From contig JAURNW010000035.1 in the NCBI GenBank assembly GCA_030829985.1, positions 68,091 to 132,090 of the forward strand: 64,000 bases of DNA, read 5' to 3'. This stretch comes from Gammaproteobacteria bacterium (GTDB lineage Bacteria; Pseudomonadota; Gammaproteobacteria; Eutrophobiales; Eutrophobiaceae). Shown here one piece after another: positions 19,242 to 28,020 of the stretch (positions are counted from its first letter, which is position 1; the number at the start of each line of letters is the position of its first letter). The notes under the pieces are model-generated. The model searched no databases. It was not told the DNA's origin and saw nothing but the letters and a program-made list of their open reading frames with translations. Both the position numbers and the translations under genes were made by a program.

Positions 19242-20396
19242 GTGAACTTGTTTGACGAAATAGACCAACGCAAGAAAGACGGTTTATTCAGAGTAAGGAA
19301 AACATTAGATAGCGCGCAAGGCCCATTAGTAACAATAGATGACAATGAGTTTTTAAACTTTAGCAGCAATGATTATTTAGGGCTGGCAAATAATGAAATC
19401 TTGAAAAGCGCCATGATAGACGCAATCAATGAATATGGTTTAGGCGCAGGATCATCCCAGCTTGTTGTTGGTCATTCAAAACCACACCAAAAGCTGGAAC
19501 AAAAACTAGCCTCGTTTTTAAAAAGAGATGCTGCGTTGGTTTTTCCCTCCGGTTATCAAGCGAATCTGGCTGTTGCGTCAGCATTGGTCGATAAGAATAC
19601 AGTTGTAGTTCAAGACAAGCTTAATCATGCTTCACTAATTGATGCTGCACGGTTGTCTGAAGGCAAATTTGTTCGGTATCGTCACAAGGATCTGAAACAC
19701 CTGGAGCTGCTGTTGGAAAAACATAAAAAACATAATTTAATAATTATGACTGATGGTGTTTTCAGCATGGATGGAGATTACGCGCCGCTTGTTGAAATAG
19801 CAGATTTATGTAAAACATATAATGCGACGTTGATCGTTGATGATGCACATGGCCTTGGTGTTCTGGGTGAATCAGGCGCCGGATTGCCAGAAGAGTCAGG
19901 GCTTAATCAAGATCAGCTGCCATTGTTGATAGGCACATTTGGAAAGTCTTTTGGCGTTAGTGGTGCGTTTGTATCAGGGAGCGCTTTACATATAGAAGCC
20001 TTTATACAGAAAGCAAGGGCTTATATTTATACAACTGCAATATTGCCTTCCATCGCTTCAACTATTGATCGCGCTATCGATCTTGTGATCGATGGTGATC
20101 ATTTACGTCAACATATAAAAACGCTGGTTAAGTCATACAAAAAAAAGAGTAATGAATTAGGTTTGAAGATCAATGAATCAGAATCACATATACAGCCGTT
20201 CGTAATAGGGGGGTGTAATGAAACAGTGGCGCTGAGCAACGAGCTTTATAAGGATAAAATTCTTGCCACTGCTATCCGCCCCCCGACAGTTCCAAATGGA
20301 ACCTCTCGATTAAGATTAAGCATCACGGCAGCACACAATGAAGAGCAGGTGGAGAGACTTGTTTGTTCGATCAAAAAGCACTTAGGTGAAAATTAA
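19242..20396 (+). CDS. bioF: 8-amino-7-oxononanoate synthase
   Basis: A 384-residue PLP enzyme condensing pimeloyl-ACP (or -CoA) with L-alanine to give KAPA. The start is the GTG at 19242. It has LNFSSNDYLGLANN at the N-terminus, GAGSSQLVVGHSKPHQKLE, MDGVFSMDGDYAPL, the PLP-phosphate and ring contacts VDDAHGLGVLG, and the PLP-binding lysine in GTFGKSFGVSGAF (about Lys235). Length is normal. It is 33 bp downstream of bioB. In many gammaproteobacteria bioH follows directly, but here a 94-bp gap leads to bioC. Confidence 0.97.
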   Translation: MNLFDEIDQRKKDGLFRVRKTLDSAQGPLVTIDDNEFLNFSSNDYLGLANNEILKSAMIDAINEYGLGAGSSQLVVGHSKPHQKLEQKLASFLKRDAALVFPSGYQANLAVASALVDKNTVVVQDKLNHASLIDAARLSEGKFVRYRHKDLKHLELLLEKHKKHNLIIMTDGVFSMDGDYAPLVEIADLCKTYNATLIVDDAHGLGVLGESGAGLPEESGLNQDQLPLLIGTFGKSFGVSGAFVSGSALHIEAFIQKARAYIYTTAILPSIASTIDRAIDLVIDGDHLRQHIKTLVKSYKKKSNELGLKINESESHIQPFVIGGCNETVALSNELYKDKILATAIRPPTVPNGTSRLRLSITAAHNEEQVERLVCSIKKHLGEN

Positions 20397-20420
20397 TCAA
20401 AAGCCGGGCGCAGAGTGATG

Positions 20421-20436
20421 TGTGATTGTGGTCACG
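20421..20436. promoter_or_regulatory. CRP-like site between bioF and bioC (tentative)
   Basis: TGTGATTGTGGTCACG matches the CRP/Vfr consensus TGTGA-N6-TCACA except for the last base. It is in the 94-bp non-coding gap inside the bio operon, where regulation by cAMP would be unexpected, so it may be chance. Confidence 0.25.
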
Positions 20437-20490
20437 CGACGTTTATTTCGAAACAACAAGAAACGCTAAAGATAATTAAAAGGTTTGTTG

Positions 20491-21396
20491 ATGCAGGATT
20501 CTAGTAACGATGTTTATAAAATTGATAAACGACTTGTATCGTCGGCGTTCAATGCAGCAGCAAAAGATTACGATACGAGTTCATTGCTGCAGCAAACTGT
20601 TGCAGACCGCCTAATAGAATCATTCGAGCTTATAAAGATAAAGCCGTTATCAATCCTTGATCTTGGTTCGGGTACTGGCTATGGGTCAAAAAAGTTAAAA
20701 CAACGGTTTAAAAAAGCGCAGTTCTTTCAGAGCGATATTGCTTTAGAAATGTTAAACACATCGCGCAAACAGTCCCCGACATTTTTTTCAAAAAACCATT
20801 TCCTTTGTGCCGACGCAGGAAATATGCCGCTTAAAGATGCTCAGTTCGATCTGGTGTTTAGCAGTTTGATGTTGCAATGGTGCAGCAATCTGGATCTGGT
20901 GTTTGCTGAGGTTAAACGAATGCTTAAACCCGGCGGCGTGTTTTTATTCGCAAGCTTTGGCCCAGACACATTGAAAGAGTTGCGCGAATGCTGGCAACAG
21001 GTTGATGAAGATATACACGTAAACGCGTTTGTAGATATGCACGATATTGGTGACTCATTAATCCGAAATGGAATGGATGCTCCTGTGTTAAGCGTTGAAC
21101 ATATTGTTTTGACCTATGGCGGCTGCAAGCAGCTAATGCACGAGTTAAAAAATATTGGCGCGCACAATGTAAATAAAGGTCGACGAAAAACGCTAACCGG
21201 CAAACAGCGTTTAGATAAGGTCGTCTCGCATTACGAAACATTCCGATCAGGCAATAAATTGCCCGCTACCTATGAAGTTGTTTACGGACATGCTTGGCGG
21301 TCACATCAGGAGAGCAGCGGCAGCGCGGGTGATAATTCTCAATCAATTTCATTAGAGCAGTTAAAACAGGATCTCAAGGCGAGAAAGCATAAATAA
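20491..21396 (+). CDS. bioC: Malonyl-ACP O-methyltransferase
   Basis: A 301-residue SAM-dependent methyltransferase that caps malonyl-ACP as its methyl ester so fatty-acid synthesis can make the pimeloyl chain. The ATG at 20491 follows AAAGG; two TTG codons just upstream are in frame but less likely. It shows VSSAFNAAAKDYDTSSLLQQ, the typical BioC N-terminus, motif I ILDLGSGTGYGSKKL near residue 55, DAGNMPLKDAQFDLVFSSLMLQWCSNL and KPGGVFLFASFGPDTLKEL. The methyl ester must later be removed by BioH or a replacement esterase, which is not encoded here. It lies 2 bp before bioD. Confidence 0.95.
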   Translation: MQDSSNDVYKIDKRLVSSAFNAAAKDYDTSSLLQQTVADRLIESFELIKIKPLSILDLGSGTGYGSKKLKQRFKKAQFFQSDIALEMLNTSRKQSPTFFSKNHFLCADAGNMPLKDAQFDLVFSSLMLQWCSNLDLVFAEVKRMLKPGGVFLFASFGPDTLKELRECWQQVDEDIHVNAFVDMHDIGDSLIRNGMDAPVLSVEHIVLTYGGCKQLMHELKNIGAHNVNKGRRKTLTGKQRLDKVVSHYETFRSGNKLPATYEVVYGHAWRSHQESSGSAGDNSQSISLEQLKQDLKARKHK

Positions 21397-21398
21397 AT

Positions 21399-22079
21399 AT
21401 GGTCAAAGGTTTTTTTATTACTGGCACAGATACCGGCGTCGGCAAAACGTGGTTTACGCTGGCTCTGATGCAGGCATTTAAGAAGCGAGGATTTAAAACC
21501 AATGGCATGAAGCCCGTCGCGAGCGGCGGTAGTTATATTGACGGCAAGCTAATGAATGATGATGCGAGATTAATATTGCAGCATTGTGACGAGCCTGTGA
21601 ATTATGAGCACATAAACCCATTTGTATTTGAAACGCCTGTCTCGCCTAATTTTGCTGCTAGAAAAGCGGGTAGAATTGTCGAGCTTGATAAGATCGTCGC
21701 TAGTTATAATCGATTAGCATCAGTATGTGACATTATTGCTGTAGAGGGCATAGGTGGTTGGCGAGTGCAACTAACTGACGAAATCGGAACAGCGGACCTG
21801 GTACGCGAGCTAGAGTTGCCTGTCATTCTGGTGGTTGGCTTGCGTTTAGGCTGTATTAATCACGCAATATTAACTGCGGAAGCGATTAAGGCAGATGGCT
21901 TAAACTTATGTGGCTGGGCGAGTAATCAGCTAGATAAAGATTATCTGCTCAAGCAAGAGACGACGGAATTATTAAATCAGGAGCTGGTTTGTCCTAATAT
22001 TGGGAATCTAGACCATATGCTTTCGCCAGATGCAGAAGAAATGGCTGAAAAAATAGATCCATCTTTTATCTTGGGCTGA
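21399..22079 (+). CDS. bioD: Dethiobiotin synthetase
   Basis: A 226-residue ATP-dependent carboxylase that closes the ureido ring of DAPA to give dethiobiotin. The P-loop is GTDTGVGKTWFTLAL (residues 8-22). KPVASGG follows, then DDARLIL, INPFVFETPVSPNFAA with catalytic residues typical of BioD, and VEGIGGWRVQL as the second nucleotide/Mg site. ASNQLDKD near residue 172 fits the adenine-binding NxxD-like position. Length is normal. It is the last gene of the operon. No clear terminator follows, but the next gene is 371 bp away. Confidence 0.96.
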   Translation: MVKGFFITGTDTGVGKTWFTLALMQAFKKRGFKTNGMKPVASGGSYIDGKLMNDDARLILQHCDEPVNYEHINPFVFETPVSPNFAARKAGRIVELDKIVASYNRLASVCDIIAVEGIGGWRVQLTDEIGTADLVRELELPVILVVGLRLGCINHAILTAEAIKADGLNLCGWASNQLDKDYLLKQETTELLNQELVCPNIGNLDHMLSPDAEEMAEKIDPSFILG

Positions 22080-22450
22080 GATTCTAGATAATATAAGCTT
22101 AAGGTTGCATCGAGTGCGTAATTTAGGGCATATTGTCGCACCAAGAAGTGGAGAGAAACCATTGGGTTATGGATCGCGGGATCAATGTTAAGCGATAAAA
22201 CCTAATAAATTTAAGCCAAAGAACCCATATTATTAGGGCGTTTGAGAGCACGTTAAAATCTTTGAGCTTAAGTAAAACATAAGAAATACAATTCTTTCAG
22301 CTTGATTGGTGATGTGTCATCATCGCCGAATTATTATAAGTTGTTTGGTTGATCCACATGAAGTTGTGGCATAGCAATAGAATTGTAAAAGTAATATTTG
22401 TAAGAATTTAGTTATTAAAAATAAAAATCATCAATGCTGAGGATTGCTGT
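22080..22450. other. 371-bp non-coding gap before the cytochrome oxidase operon
   Basis: No ORF or RNA gene is recognisable. It must hold the coxB promoter. Visible structure: an inverted repeat CCTAATAA (22201-22208) and TTATTAGG (22230-22237), and a small stem CCACA-TGAAGT-TGTGG near 22351-22366. GAGGA precedes coxB as Shine-Dalgarno. No FNR-like or other consensus operator is evident. Confidence 0.5.
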
Positions 22451-23596
22451 ATGTCAGTCGATAAATTAAAACAAACTGTGCTCGGAGTGGTTGCAGTTTC
22501 ATTGTTTTTAGCTAGTGGAGCAGTTTTTGCCGGATTAGCTGATATGCCACTCAATTTGACACAGGGTGTGACCGAAACCAGTCAAAGAGTCTACGATTTA
22601 CACATGATCATCCTGTATATCGTTACGGTGATTGGAATACTTGTCTTCGGCGTTATGTGCTGGTCAATCTTTCACCACAGGAAGTCTAAAGGCGCTGTTG
22701 CAGCACAGTTTCATCACAGCACCGCAGCTGAAATCGCTTGGACGATTATCCCTATTATAATTTTGGTTGCTATGGCCATTCCTGCCACAAAGACCTTAAT
22801 CTTTATGGAACAAACGGGCGACGCTGAAATGACCTTAAAGGTCACTGGCTATCAATGGAAATGGAAATACGATTACCTTGATGAAGGCGTCACTGTTTGG
22901 AGTGCGTTAGATCAAGCTAGTAATGAGGCTCGACAAATGGATTCAGGCATCGATCCAAATACAGTGGAAAATTATTTATTAGATGTTGATAACCCAATAG
23001 TTCTGCCTGTTAATACAAAGATTAGAATATTAACCACAGCGGCAGATGTAATTCATGCCTGGTGGGTTCCCGCCTTGGGCTGGAAGCGCGATGCGATTCC
23101 AGGTTTTATCAATGATAACTGGACGAATATTAAAGAGCCCGGCGTTTATAGAGGCCAATGCGCAGAATTGTGTGGTAAGGATCATGGCTTTATGCCGATT
23201 GTTGTTCATGCTGTTTCTAAAGAAGAATATGCGGCATGGATTGAAGAACAAAAAGCCGCAGCGCTTGCAGCCGCCGATGGTGCCAATCGTGAATGGACTA
23301 AAGATGAGCTGTTAGCAAAAGGCAAGGACGTTTATGCAGCTAACTGTGTTTCATGTCACCAAGCTAATGGCAATGGTGTAGAAGGGTTGTTCCCCCCATT
23401 AAATGGTAGCGCCATTGTAAATGGTTCAGCGGCAGACATGATTGGTCTTGTGTTGAATGGCAAGAATTTGATGCCTGCGTTCAAGGATCAATTAAATGAT
23501 GCTGACCTTGCTGCTGTTATGACGCATGAGCGTAATTCTTGGGACAATACGGCAAAAGATATTATTCAGCCTGCTGATGTAAAAGCTGCAAGATAA
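22451..23596 (+). CDS. coxB: Cytochrome c oxidase subunit II with fused cytochrome c domain
   Basis: A 381-residue subunit that takes electrons from cytochrome c. An N-terminal signal/membrane segment (VVAVSLFLASGAVFAG, to about residue 28) is followed by two membrane helices near residues 50-70 and 95-115. The periplasmic cupredoxin domain then binds CuA through HAWWVPALG and CAELCGKDHGFM (about Cys237, Cys241, His245, Met248). A C-terminal class I cytochrome c domain follows, with CVSCH (Cys299-Cys302-His303) and a distal Met in NLMPAFKDQL. The fusion gives a caa3-like architecture. It is the first gene of the oxidase operon; electrons pass CuA to heme a in subunit I. Confidence 0.97.
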   Translation: MSVDKLKQTVLGVVAVSLFLASGAVFAGLADMPLNLTQGVTETSQRVYDLHMIILYIVTVIGILVFGVMCWSIFHHRKSKGAVAAQFHHSTAAEIAWTIIPIIILVAMAIPATKTLIFMEQTGDAEMTLKVTGYQWKWKYDYLDEGVTVWSALDQASNEARQMDSGIDPNTVENYLLDVDNPIVLPVNTKIRILTTAADVIHAWWVPALGWKRDAIPGFINDNWTNIKEPGVYRGQCAELCGKDHGFMPIVVHAVSKEEYAAWIEEQKAAALAAADGANREWTKDELLAKGKDVYAANCVSCHQANGNGVEGLFPPLNGSAIVNGSAADMIGLVLNGKNLMPAFKDQLNDADLAAVMTHERNSWDNTAKDIIQPADVKAAR

Positions 23597-23652
23597 TTTA
23601 ATAATTTAAACTTATATAAACAACGAATAGAAAGTTAATAGAGGATAGATAG

Positions 23653-25251
23653 ATGAGCTACGGGGCTGTCCACGACGACGAACATCACGATCACAAACCA
23701 ACAGGCATTGGTCGTTGGTTATTTTCAACAAACCACAAAGACATTGGCACCATGTATTTGGTGTTCGCTCTAACAATGTTCTTTATCGGCGGTGCCATGG
23801 CGATGGTTATCCGTTTAGAGTTATTCCAGCCGGGCATGCAGTATGTCGACCCGCAGTTTTTCAATTCAATGACTACAGTGCATGCGCTGGTGATGATCTT
23901 TGGCGCGGTGATGCCAGCTGGTGTCGGTTTAGCCAACTGGATGATTCCGATGATGGTCGGCGCGCCAGACATGGCTATGCCACGAATGAATAATATGAGT
24001 TTCTGGATTCTGCCATTTGCCTTTACTTTGTTGTTATCAACATTTTTTATGCAAGGCGGTGCGCCGGCAGGTGGCTGGACTATGTATCCACCATTAGTGT
24101 TGCAGCTTGGTGATGGCCTGCCATTTTTGATCTTTGCCGTGCATTTTCTTGGGCTCTCATCAATTATGGGCGCGATTAATATCATCGCGACGGTATTCAA
24201 TATGCGTGCACCTGGCATGACATTTATGCGGTTGCCGTTATTTGTTTGGACCTGGATTATTACCGCGTTTCTGTTGATCGCTGCTATGCCTGTACTTGCC
24301 GGTGGCGTAACAATGCTATTAACGGATAGGTTTTTCGGGACTGCGTTTTTTGATGCAGCTGGCGGAGGTGATCCGGTTATGTTCCAGCATGTATTCTGGT
24401 TCTTTGGTCATCCTGAAGTATATATCTTGGTGTTGCCATCATTCGGCATCATCTCGCAAATTATACCAACCTTTTCACGTAAGCCATTATTTGGTTATGC
24501 GTCGATGGTATATGCGACAGCGTCGATTGCCTTTTTGTCGTTCTTTGTTTGGGCGCATCATATGTTTACCGTGGGTATGCCTCTGGCAGGTGAGTTATTC
24601 TTTATGTATGCCACCATGGCGATTGCGGTACCGACTGGTGTAAAAGTCTTTAACTGGACGGCAACCATGTGGAAGGGTTCAATGACGTTTGAAACGCCAA
24701 TGTTATTTTCTATCGGTGTTCTGTTTATGTTCACCTTGGGTGGTTTTACCGGATTGATGATGGGTATTACCCCGGTTGATTTCCAGTACCATGACACTTA
24801 TTTCATCGTAGCACATTTCCATTACGTTCTTGTGCCGGGCATTGTTTTCGGTATCGTTGCCGGCGTTTATTATTGGCTGCCAAAATGGACCGGTGTTATG
24901 TATGATGAAACATTGGGTAAATGGCATTTCTGGACATCGACAATTTCTGTAAATGTCTTGTTTTTCCCGATGCATTTCTTAGGTCTTGCAGGCATGCCGC
25001 GTCGAATTCCTGATTACAATACCCAGTTTACGGACTGGAATCAGATCGTCAGTGTTGGTGGTATCGCCTTTGGTTTGAGTCAGTTGATCCTCGTTTGGGT
25101 TGTGATCAAATGTGCTCGCGGCCAAGGAGAGAAAGCAACGGATCAAGTTTGGGAAGGCGCGCACGGCCTAGAGTTTACATTGCCGTCGCCACCACCATTT
25201 CATAGCTTTACTACTCCTCCGGAAGTAACGGAAGCTACAGCACATTCTTAA
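23653..25251 (+). CDS. coxA: Cytochrome c oxidase subunit I
   Basis: A 532-residue heme-copper oxidase core with 12 membrane helices. It holds low-spin heme a, heme a3 and CuB and reduces O2 while pumping protons. Visible markers: TTVHALVMIFGAVMP (heme a ligand region), FWFFGHPEVYILVLP with the CuB His and its cross-linking Tyr plus the helix VI Glu, VWAHHMFTVGMP (the two other CuB histidines), and DTYFIVAHFHYVLVPG (heme a3 and heme a ligands). The GHPE motif marks an A1-type enzyme with D and K channels. The His-rich N-terminus (DDEHHDHKP) is unremarkable. It lies 56 bp after coxB. Confidence 0.98.
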   Translation: MSYGAVHDDEHHDHKPTGIGRWLFSTNHKDIGTMYLVFALTMFFIGGAMAMVIRLELFQPGMQYVDPQFFNSMTTVHALVMIFGAVMPAGVGLANWMIPMMVGAPDMAMPRMNNMSFWILPFAFTLLLSTFFMQGGAPAGGWTMYPPLVLQLGDGLPFLIFAVHFLGLSSIMGAINIIATVFNMRAPGMTFMRLPLFVWTWIITAFLLIAAMPVLAGGVTMLLTDRFFGTAFFDAAGGGDPVMFQHVFWFFGHPEVYILVLPSFGIISQIIPTFSRKPLFGYASMVYATASIAFLSFFVWAHHMFTVGMPLAGELFFMYATMAIAVPTGVKVFNWTATMWKGSMTFETPMLFSIGVLFMFTLGGFTGLMMGITPVDFQYHDTYFIVAHFHYVLVPGIVFGIVAGVYYWLPKWTGVMYDETLGKWHFWTSTISVNVLFFPMHFLGLAGMPRRIPDYNTQFTDWNQIVSVGGIAFGLSQLILVWVVIKCARGQGEKATDQVWEGAHGLEFTLPSPPPFHSFTTPPEVTEATAHS

Positions 25252-25273
25252 GCGAAAATAGATAGAATTGGTA

Positions 25274-25396
25274 ATGAGTGATAACAATCAAGCTGATGCT
25301 GAAAAGGAGTTAGCGGCAAAGAACATGCGAGTAGCGATTATCTGCGGCTTGGTTGCCCTGGCTTTTTATATCGGCTTTATCATGTTCTATGTTTAG
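25274..25396 (+). CDS. Small cytochrome oxidase assembly membrane protein
   Basis: A 40-residue ORF starting at the ATG at 25274, with a charged N-terminus (SDNNQADAEKELAAKNMR) and one membrane helix (VAIICGLVALAFYIGFIMFY). Short proteins of this shape lie between coxA and ctaG in many proteobacterial oxidase operons and are called cytochrome oxidase small assembly protein. It starts 22 bp after coxA and ends 2 bp before ctaG. The role is known only from that context. Confidence 0.75.
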   Translation: MSDNNQADAEKELAAKNMRVAIICGLVALAFYIGFIMFYV

Positions 25397-25398
25397 TA

Positions 25399-25977
25399 AT
25401 GGCTGAGGCAACAACACGCACAGCACAAAAGTTATTTGTCTTTGCTATTGCGATGTTTGGTTTTGGTTATGCCATGGTGCCGTTGTATGACGTGCTTTGT
25501 GATATTACCGGCTTGAATGGCAAAACAGGTGAAACAACGATTGCTGCAGTCGCGTCAGGTTACGTCGACAAAGATCGATTGGTAACAGTACAGTTTGATA
25601 CGAATGTGAATACAGCATTGCCTTGGAATTTTAAGGCAATCGAGTACACGATGAAGGTGCATCCTGGTGAAATATCCGAGGCTGTTTTCGTCGTAGAGAA
25701 CAAGTCCGATAAAGACATTGTCGGGCAAGCGGTACCAAGCGTGGCGCCTTCACAAGCGTCTTTATATTTTAATAAAACAGAGTGTTTTTGTTTTACTAAT
25801 CAAACGCTTGTTGCTGGTGAAAGGAAAGAAATGATAGTGCGTTTTGTCGTTGGCGCTGAGTTGCCAGAAAAGATTAAAACAATGACGTTGTCTTATACAT
25901 TTTTTGAAGCGCCTGATAGTGAAGATGTTGTGTTCTCCAACAAAAGCACTGTTGAGGCGATAGATGCAAAAGGTTAA
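25399..25977 (+). CDS. ctaG: Cytochrome c oxidase assembly protein CtaG/Cox11
   Basis: A 192-residue inner-membrane copper chaperone that delivers copper to CuB of subunit I. One N-terminal membrane helix (LFVFAIAMFGFGYAMVPLYDVLC, about residues 12-34) contains the conserved MVPLYDVLC. The periplasmic immunoglobulin-like domain holds the copper motif KTECFCF (about residues 127-133) and ends with TLSYTFFEA. Length is typical. It is 2 bp from the small assembly protein and 32 bp from coxC, inside the oxidase operon. Confidence 0.96.
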   Translation: MAEATTRTAQKLFVFAIAMFGFGYAMVPLYDVLCDITGLNGKTGETTIAAVASGYVDKDRLVTVQFDTNVNTALPWNFKAIEYTMKVHPGEISEAVFVVENKSDKDIVGQAVPSVAPSQASLYFNKTECFCFTNQTLVAGERKEMIVRFVVGAELPEKIKTMTLSYTFFEAPDSEDVVFSNKSTVEAIDAKG

Positions 25978-26009
25978 AAACAATAATTAATTGAAAACGA
26001 GGAATAGTT

Positions 26010-26903
26010 ATGTCTGACTCACACGGTGCTTATTTTATACCGGAACCAAGCCGTTGGCCGATTGTAGGAACGCTGGCTTTGTTCCTGTCCTTCATTGGTG
26101 GAGGCATGATGTTAAATGGCTCAGGTTTTGGGACATTTCTTCTAGGGCTTGGTATAGGCGCAGTCATCTATATGTTTTGCGGTTGGTTTTCAGACGTCAT
26201 TGGTGAAAGTCTTGCCGGTAGTTATAACAAACAGGTTGATGTCAGTTTTCGGTGGGGAATGAGTTGGTTTATCTTTTCCGAAGTCATGTTCTTTGCAGCA
26301 TTCTTCGGCGCCTTATATTACATACGTGTTTTATCCGTGCCTTGGTTAGGTGGTGAAGGTGCGGGATTCGCAACACACATGTTCCTGTGGCCAGACTTTG
26401 AGGCGGTATGGCCATTGATGATGACACCAGATATGTCTCTAGCGGGCGTCGAATCAAAATTCATGGAAATTAAAGACGTTATTCCTGCCTTTGATGTTCC
26501 GCTTGTTAATACAATATTATTACTGTCTAGTGGTGTAACCATTACGCTTGCTCACCATGCATTGAAGAAGGATCACCGTGCGCCTTTATGTTGGTGGTTG
26601 GCTGCAACCGTTTTGTTAGGTTTTGTCTTTGTTTATTTTCAAATCGGTGAATATGCGCATGCTTATCACGAACTTGATTTGACCATGAAATCAGGTGTAT
26701 ATGGCTCCACCTTTTTTATGTTAACTGGTTTTCATGGCTTTCATGTAACGATGGGCGCGACAATGATTTTGGTCATATTAGTAAGATCGATGAAAGGGCA
26801 TTTTTCAGCAAAAGATCACTTCGCTTTTGAAGGTGTTGCCTGGTATTGGCATTTTGTTGATGTTGTTTGGTTGGGTTTATATGTCTTTGTTTATTGGATA
26901 TAG
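26010..26903 (+). CDS. coxC: Cytochrome c oxidase subunit III
   Basis: A 297-residue subunit with seven membrane helices that stabilises subunit I. The helices can be followed from RWPIVGTLALFLSFIGGGMM. It has the conserved WGMSWFIFSEVMFFAAFFGALYY stretch, HHALKKDHR, and C-terminal TGFHGFHVTMGA and VAWYWHFVDVVWLGLYVFVYW, the family end. It starts 32 bp after ctaG and is followed by a strong terminator, so structural genes and ctaG probably form one transcript, with surf1-ctaA-ctaB transcribed separately. Confidence 0.97.
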   Translation: MSDSHGAYFIPEPSRWPIVGTLALFLSFIGGGMMLNGSGFGTFLLGLGIGAVIYMFCGWFSDVIGESLAGSYNKQVDVSFRWGMSWFIFSEVMFFAAFFGALYYIRVLSVPWLGGEGAGFATHMFLWPDFEAVWPLMMTPDMSLAGVESKFMEIKDVIPAFDVPLVNTILLLSSGVTITLAHHALKKDHRAPLCWWLAATVLLGFVFVYFQIGEYAHAYHELDLTMKSGVYGSTFFMLTGFHGFHVTMGATMILVILVRSMKGHFSAKDHFAFEGVAWYWHFVDVVWLGLYVFVYWI

Positions 26904-26925
26904 ATAAATAAGCTTGCAGTACACG

Positions 26926-26955
26926 AAGGCGCTGCTGATGTAGCGCCTTTTTTAT
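26926..26955 (+). terminator. Rho-independent terminator after coxC
   Basis: A perfect 8-bp stem AAGGCGCT (26926-26933) / AGCGCCTT (26942-26949) with an 8-nt loop, running into TTTTTTATTT. It lies 23 bp after the coxC stop and can also end the convergent minus-strand gene at 26982 only weakly. Confidence 0.88.
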
Positions 26956-26981
26956 TTGAGATATTATTGTAAGAGTTGTCT

Positions 26982-27200
26982 TTAGAAGCCGGCGGTATGT
27001 GGCTGAATCCAGCCAAATCTAAAACCAACGAAAAGAGAAACAAATAAAAGAATAGACAGCGAAATTCTAAACGTAAGTGAAGTCACCAGGCGTTTTGATT
27101 TGGAATCATCATTGATTAAAAAAAACCCTCCAGCTAATAACGAAGCGCCAATCGAGAAAAGAATGATCACGATGTATATTTTAAAAAGTATTGTAGCCAT
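26982..27200 (-). CDS. DUF2909 twin-transmembrane protein
   Basis: A 72-residue protein from the ATG at 27200; the frame is open further upstream to 27422, but that would run into the divergent surf1 gene. Two membrane helices are visible (IYIVIILFSIGASLLAGGFFLI and ISLSILLFVSLFVGFRFGWI) joined by a short charged loop (NDDSKSKRLVTSL), ending in QPHTAGF. This is the DUF2909 pattern, commonly found opposite surf1 in gammaproteobacterial oxidase loci. Function unknown; an assembly or lipid-contact role is only inference. Confidence 0.75.
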   Translation of the reverse strand: MATILFKIYIVIILFSIGASLLAGGFFLINDDSKSKRLVTSLTFRISLSILLFVSLFVGFRFGWIQPHTAGF

Positions 27201-27261
27201 TGTTCTAGCCTCGAGTTTTTTAGTAAATGCTCTAGCAGTATAACTAGCAAATATAGCTTTA

Positions 27262-28020
27262 ATGAAATTAATTATAGGCAAGCTGTGTTTTAGCCCTCGT
27301 CTTTTAACGAGTTTGCTTGCTTTAGTTTTCTTTTGTTTATTTGTTTTTCTTGGGTTTTGGCAGTTGGATCGCGCGGAATATAAAAGGACGTTATTTGCTG
27401 AATTTGAAACCAGACAATCCAACGGAGCGATTAGTCTTGATCAAGACAAAATCAAACAGCTAAAAAAAGAAGATATGCTTTGGCAATCCGTTAATATAAC
27501 TGGTCAGTTTTTAGAGCAATATCAGATATTACTAGACAATCAGGTGGAACAAGGACAGGCCGGCTATTATGTTTATACGCCGTTTAAAATAGAGGGTAGT
27601 GAGCAAGTTGTTCTGATAAATCGAGGTTGGTTGCCAATAGGCAATAATCGGCAAACTAGCCCGGAGATTGTAACAACAAATAATATTGTAGATATTACAG
27701 GCGTTATTAAAAATGTCCCAAAGACCGGTATGTTATTAAAAGAGGCATTGCCAGAAACCTTGGGCGATACGGTTTATCGTGTGCAACGAATTAATATTGA
27801 AGAGTTGCAAAACTTAACCGGGACAAGCTTATTGCCCTATATTGTCAGGTTGTCTGCTGACTCGGGGCACGGTTACCGCAGACAGTGGCATGCGCCAGGA
27901 TCAGGTGAGAGTCGGCACTTGGGTTATGCTTTCCAATGGTTTGCGTTTGCGACGGTGTTGCTGGTTATATATTTATTGTTGAATGTTAAGAAAATTAAAC
28001 AGGACAGAGAACATGGGTGA
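27262..28020 (+). CDS. SURF1 family cytochrome oxidase assembly protein
   Basis: A 252-residue inner-membrane protein thought to help heme a insertion into subunit I. It has two membrane helices at the ends (LLTSLLALVFFCLFVFLGFWQL near residue 25 and GYAFQWFAFATVLLVIYLLL near residue 225) flanking a periplasmic domain. Family signatures are LGFWQLDRAEYK, QILLDNQVEQGQAGYYVYTP, VLINRGWLP and the C-terminal HLGYAFQWFAFA. Length is normal. Its stop is overlapped by the next ATG, so coupling is likely. Confidence 0.94.
   Translation: MKLIIGKLCFSPRLLTSLLALVFFCLFVFLGFWQLDRAEYKRTLFAEFETRQSNGAISLDQDKIKQLKKEDMLWQSVNITGQFLEQYQILLDNQVEQGQAGYYVYTPFKIEGSEQVVLINRGWLPIGNNRQTSPEIVTTNNIVDITGVIKNVPKTGMLLKEALPETLGDTVYRVQRINIEELQNLTGTSLLPYIVRLSADSGHGYRRQWHAPGSGESRHLGYAFQWFAFATVLLVIYLLLNVKKIKQDREHG

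Noticed and set aside
27200-27422. N-terminal extension of the DUF2909 ORF to 27422
   Set aside because: It would cover the start of divergent surf1, and the family begins at the ATG at 27200.
27428-27462. TTGATCAAGACAAAATCAA in surf1 as an FNR site
   Set aside because: It is within coding sequence, the spacing does not match, and it lacks the CTRRCGCAA part shared by the three intergenic sites.
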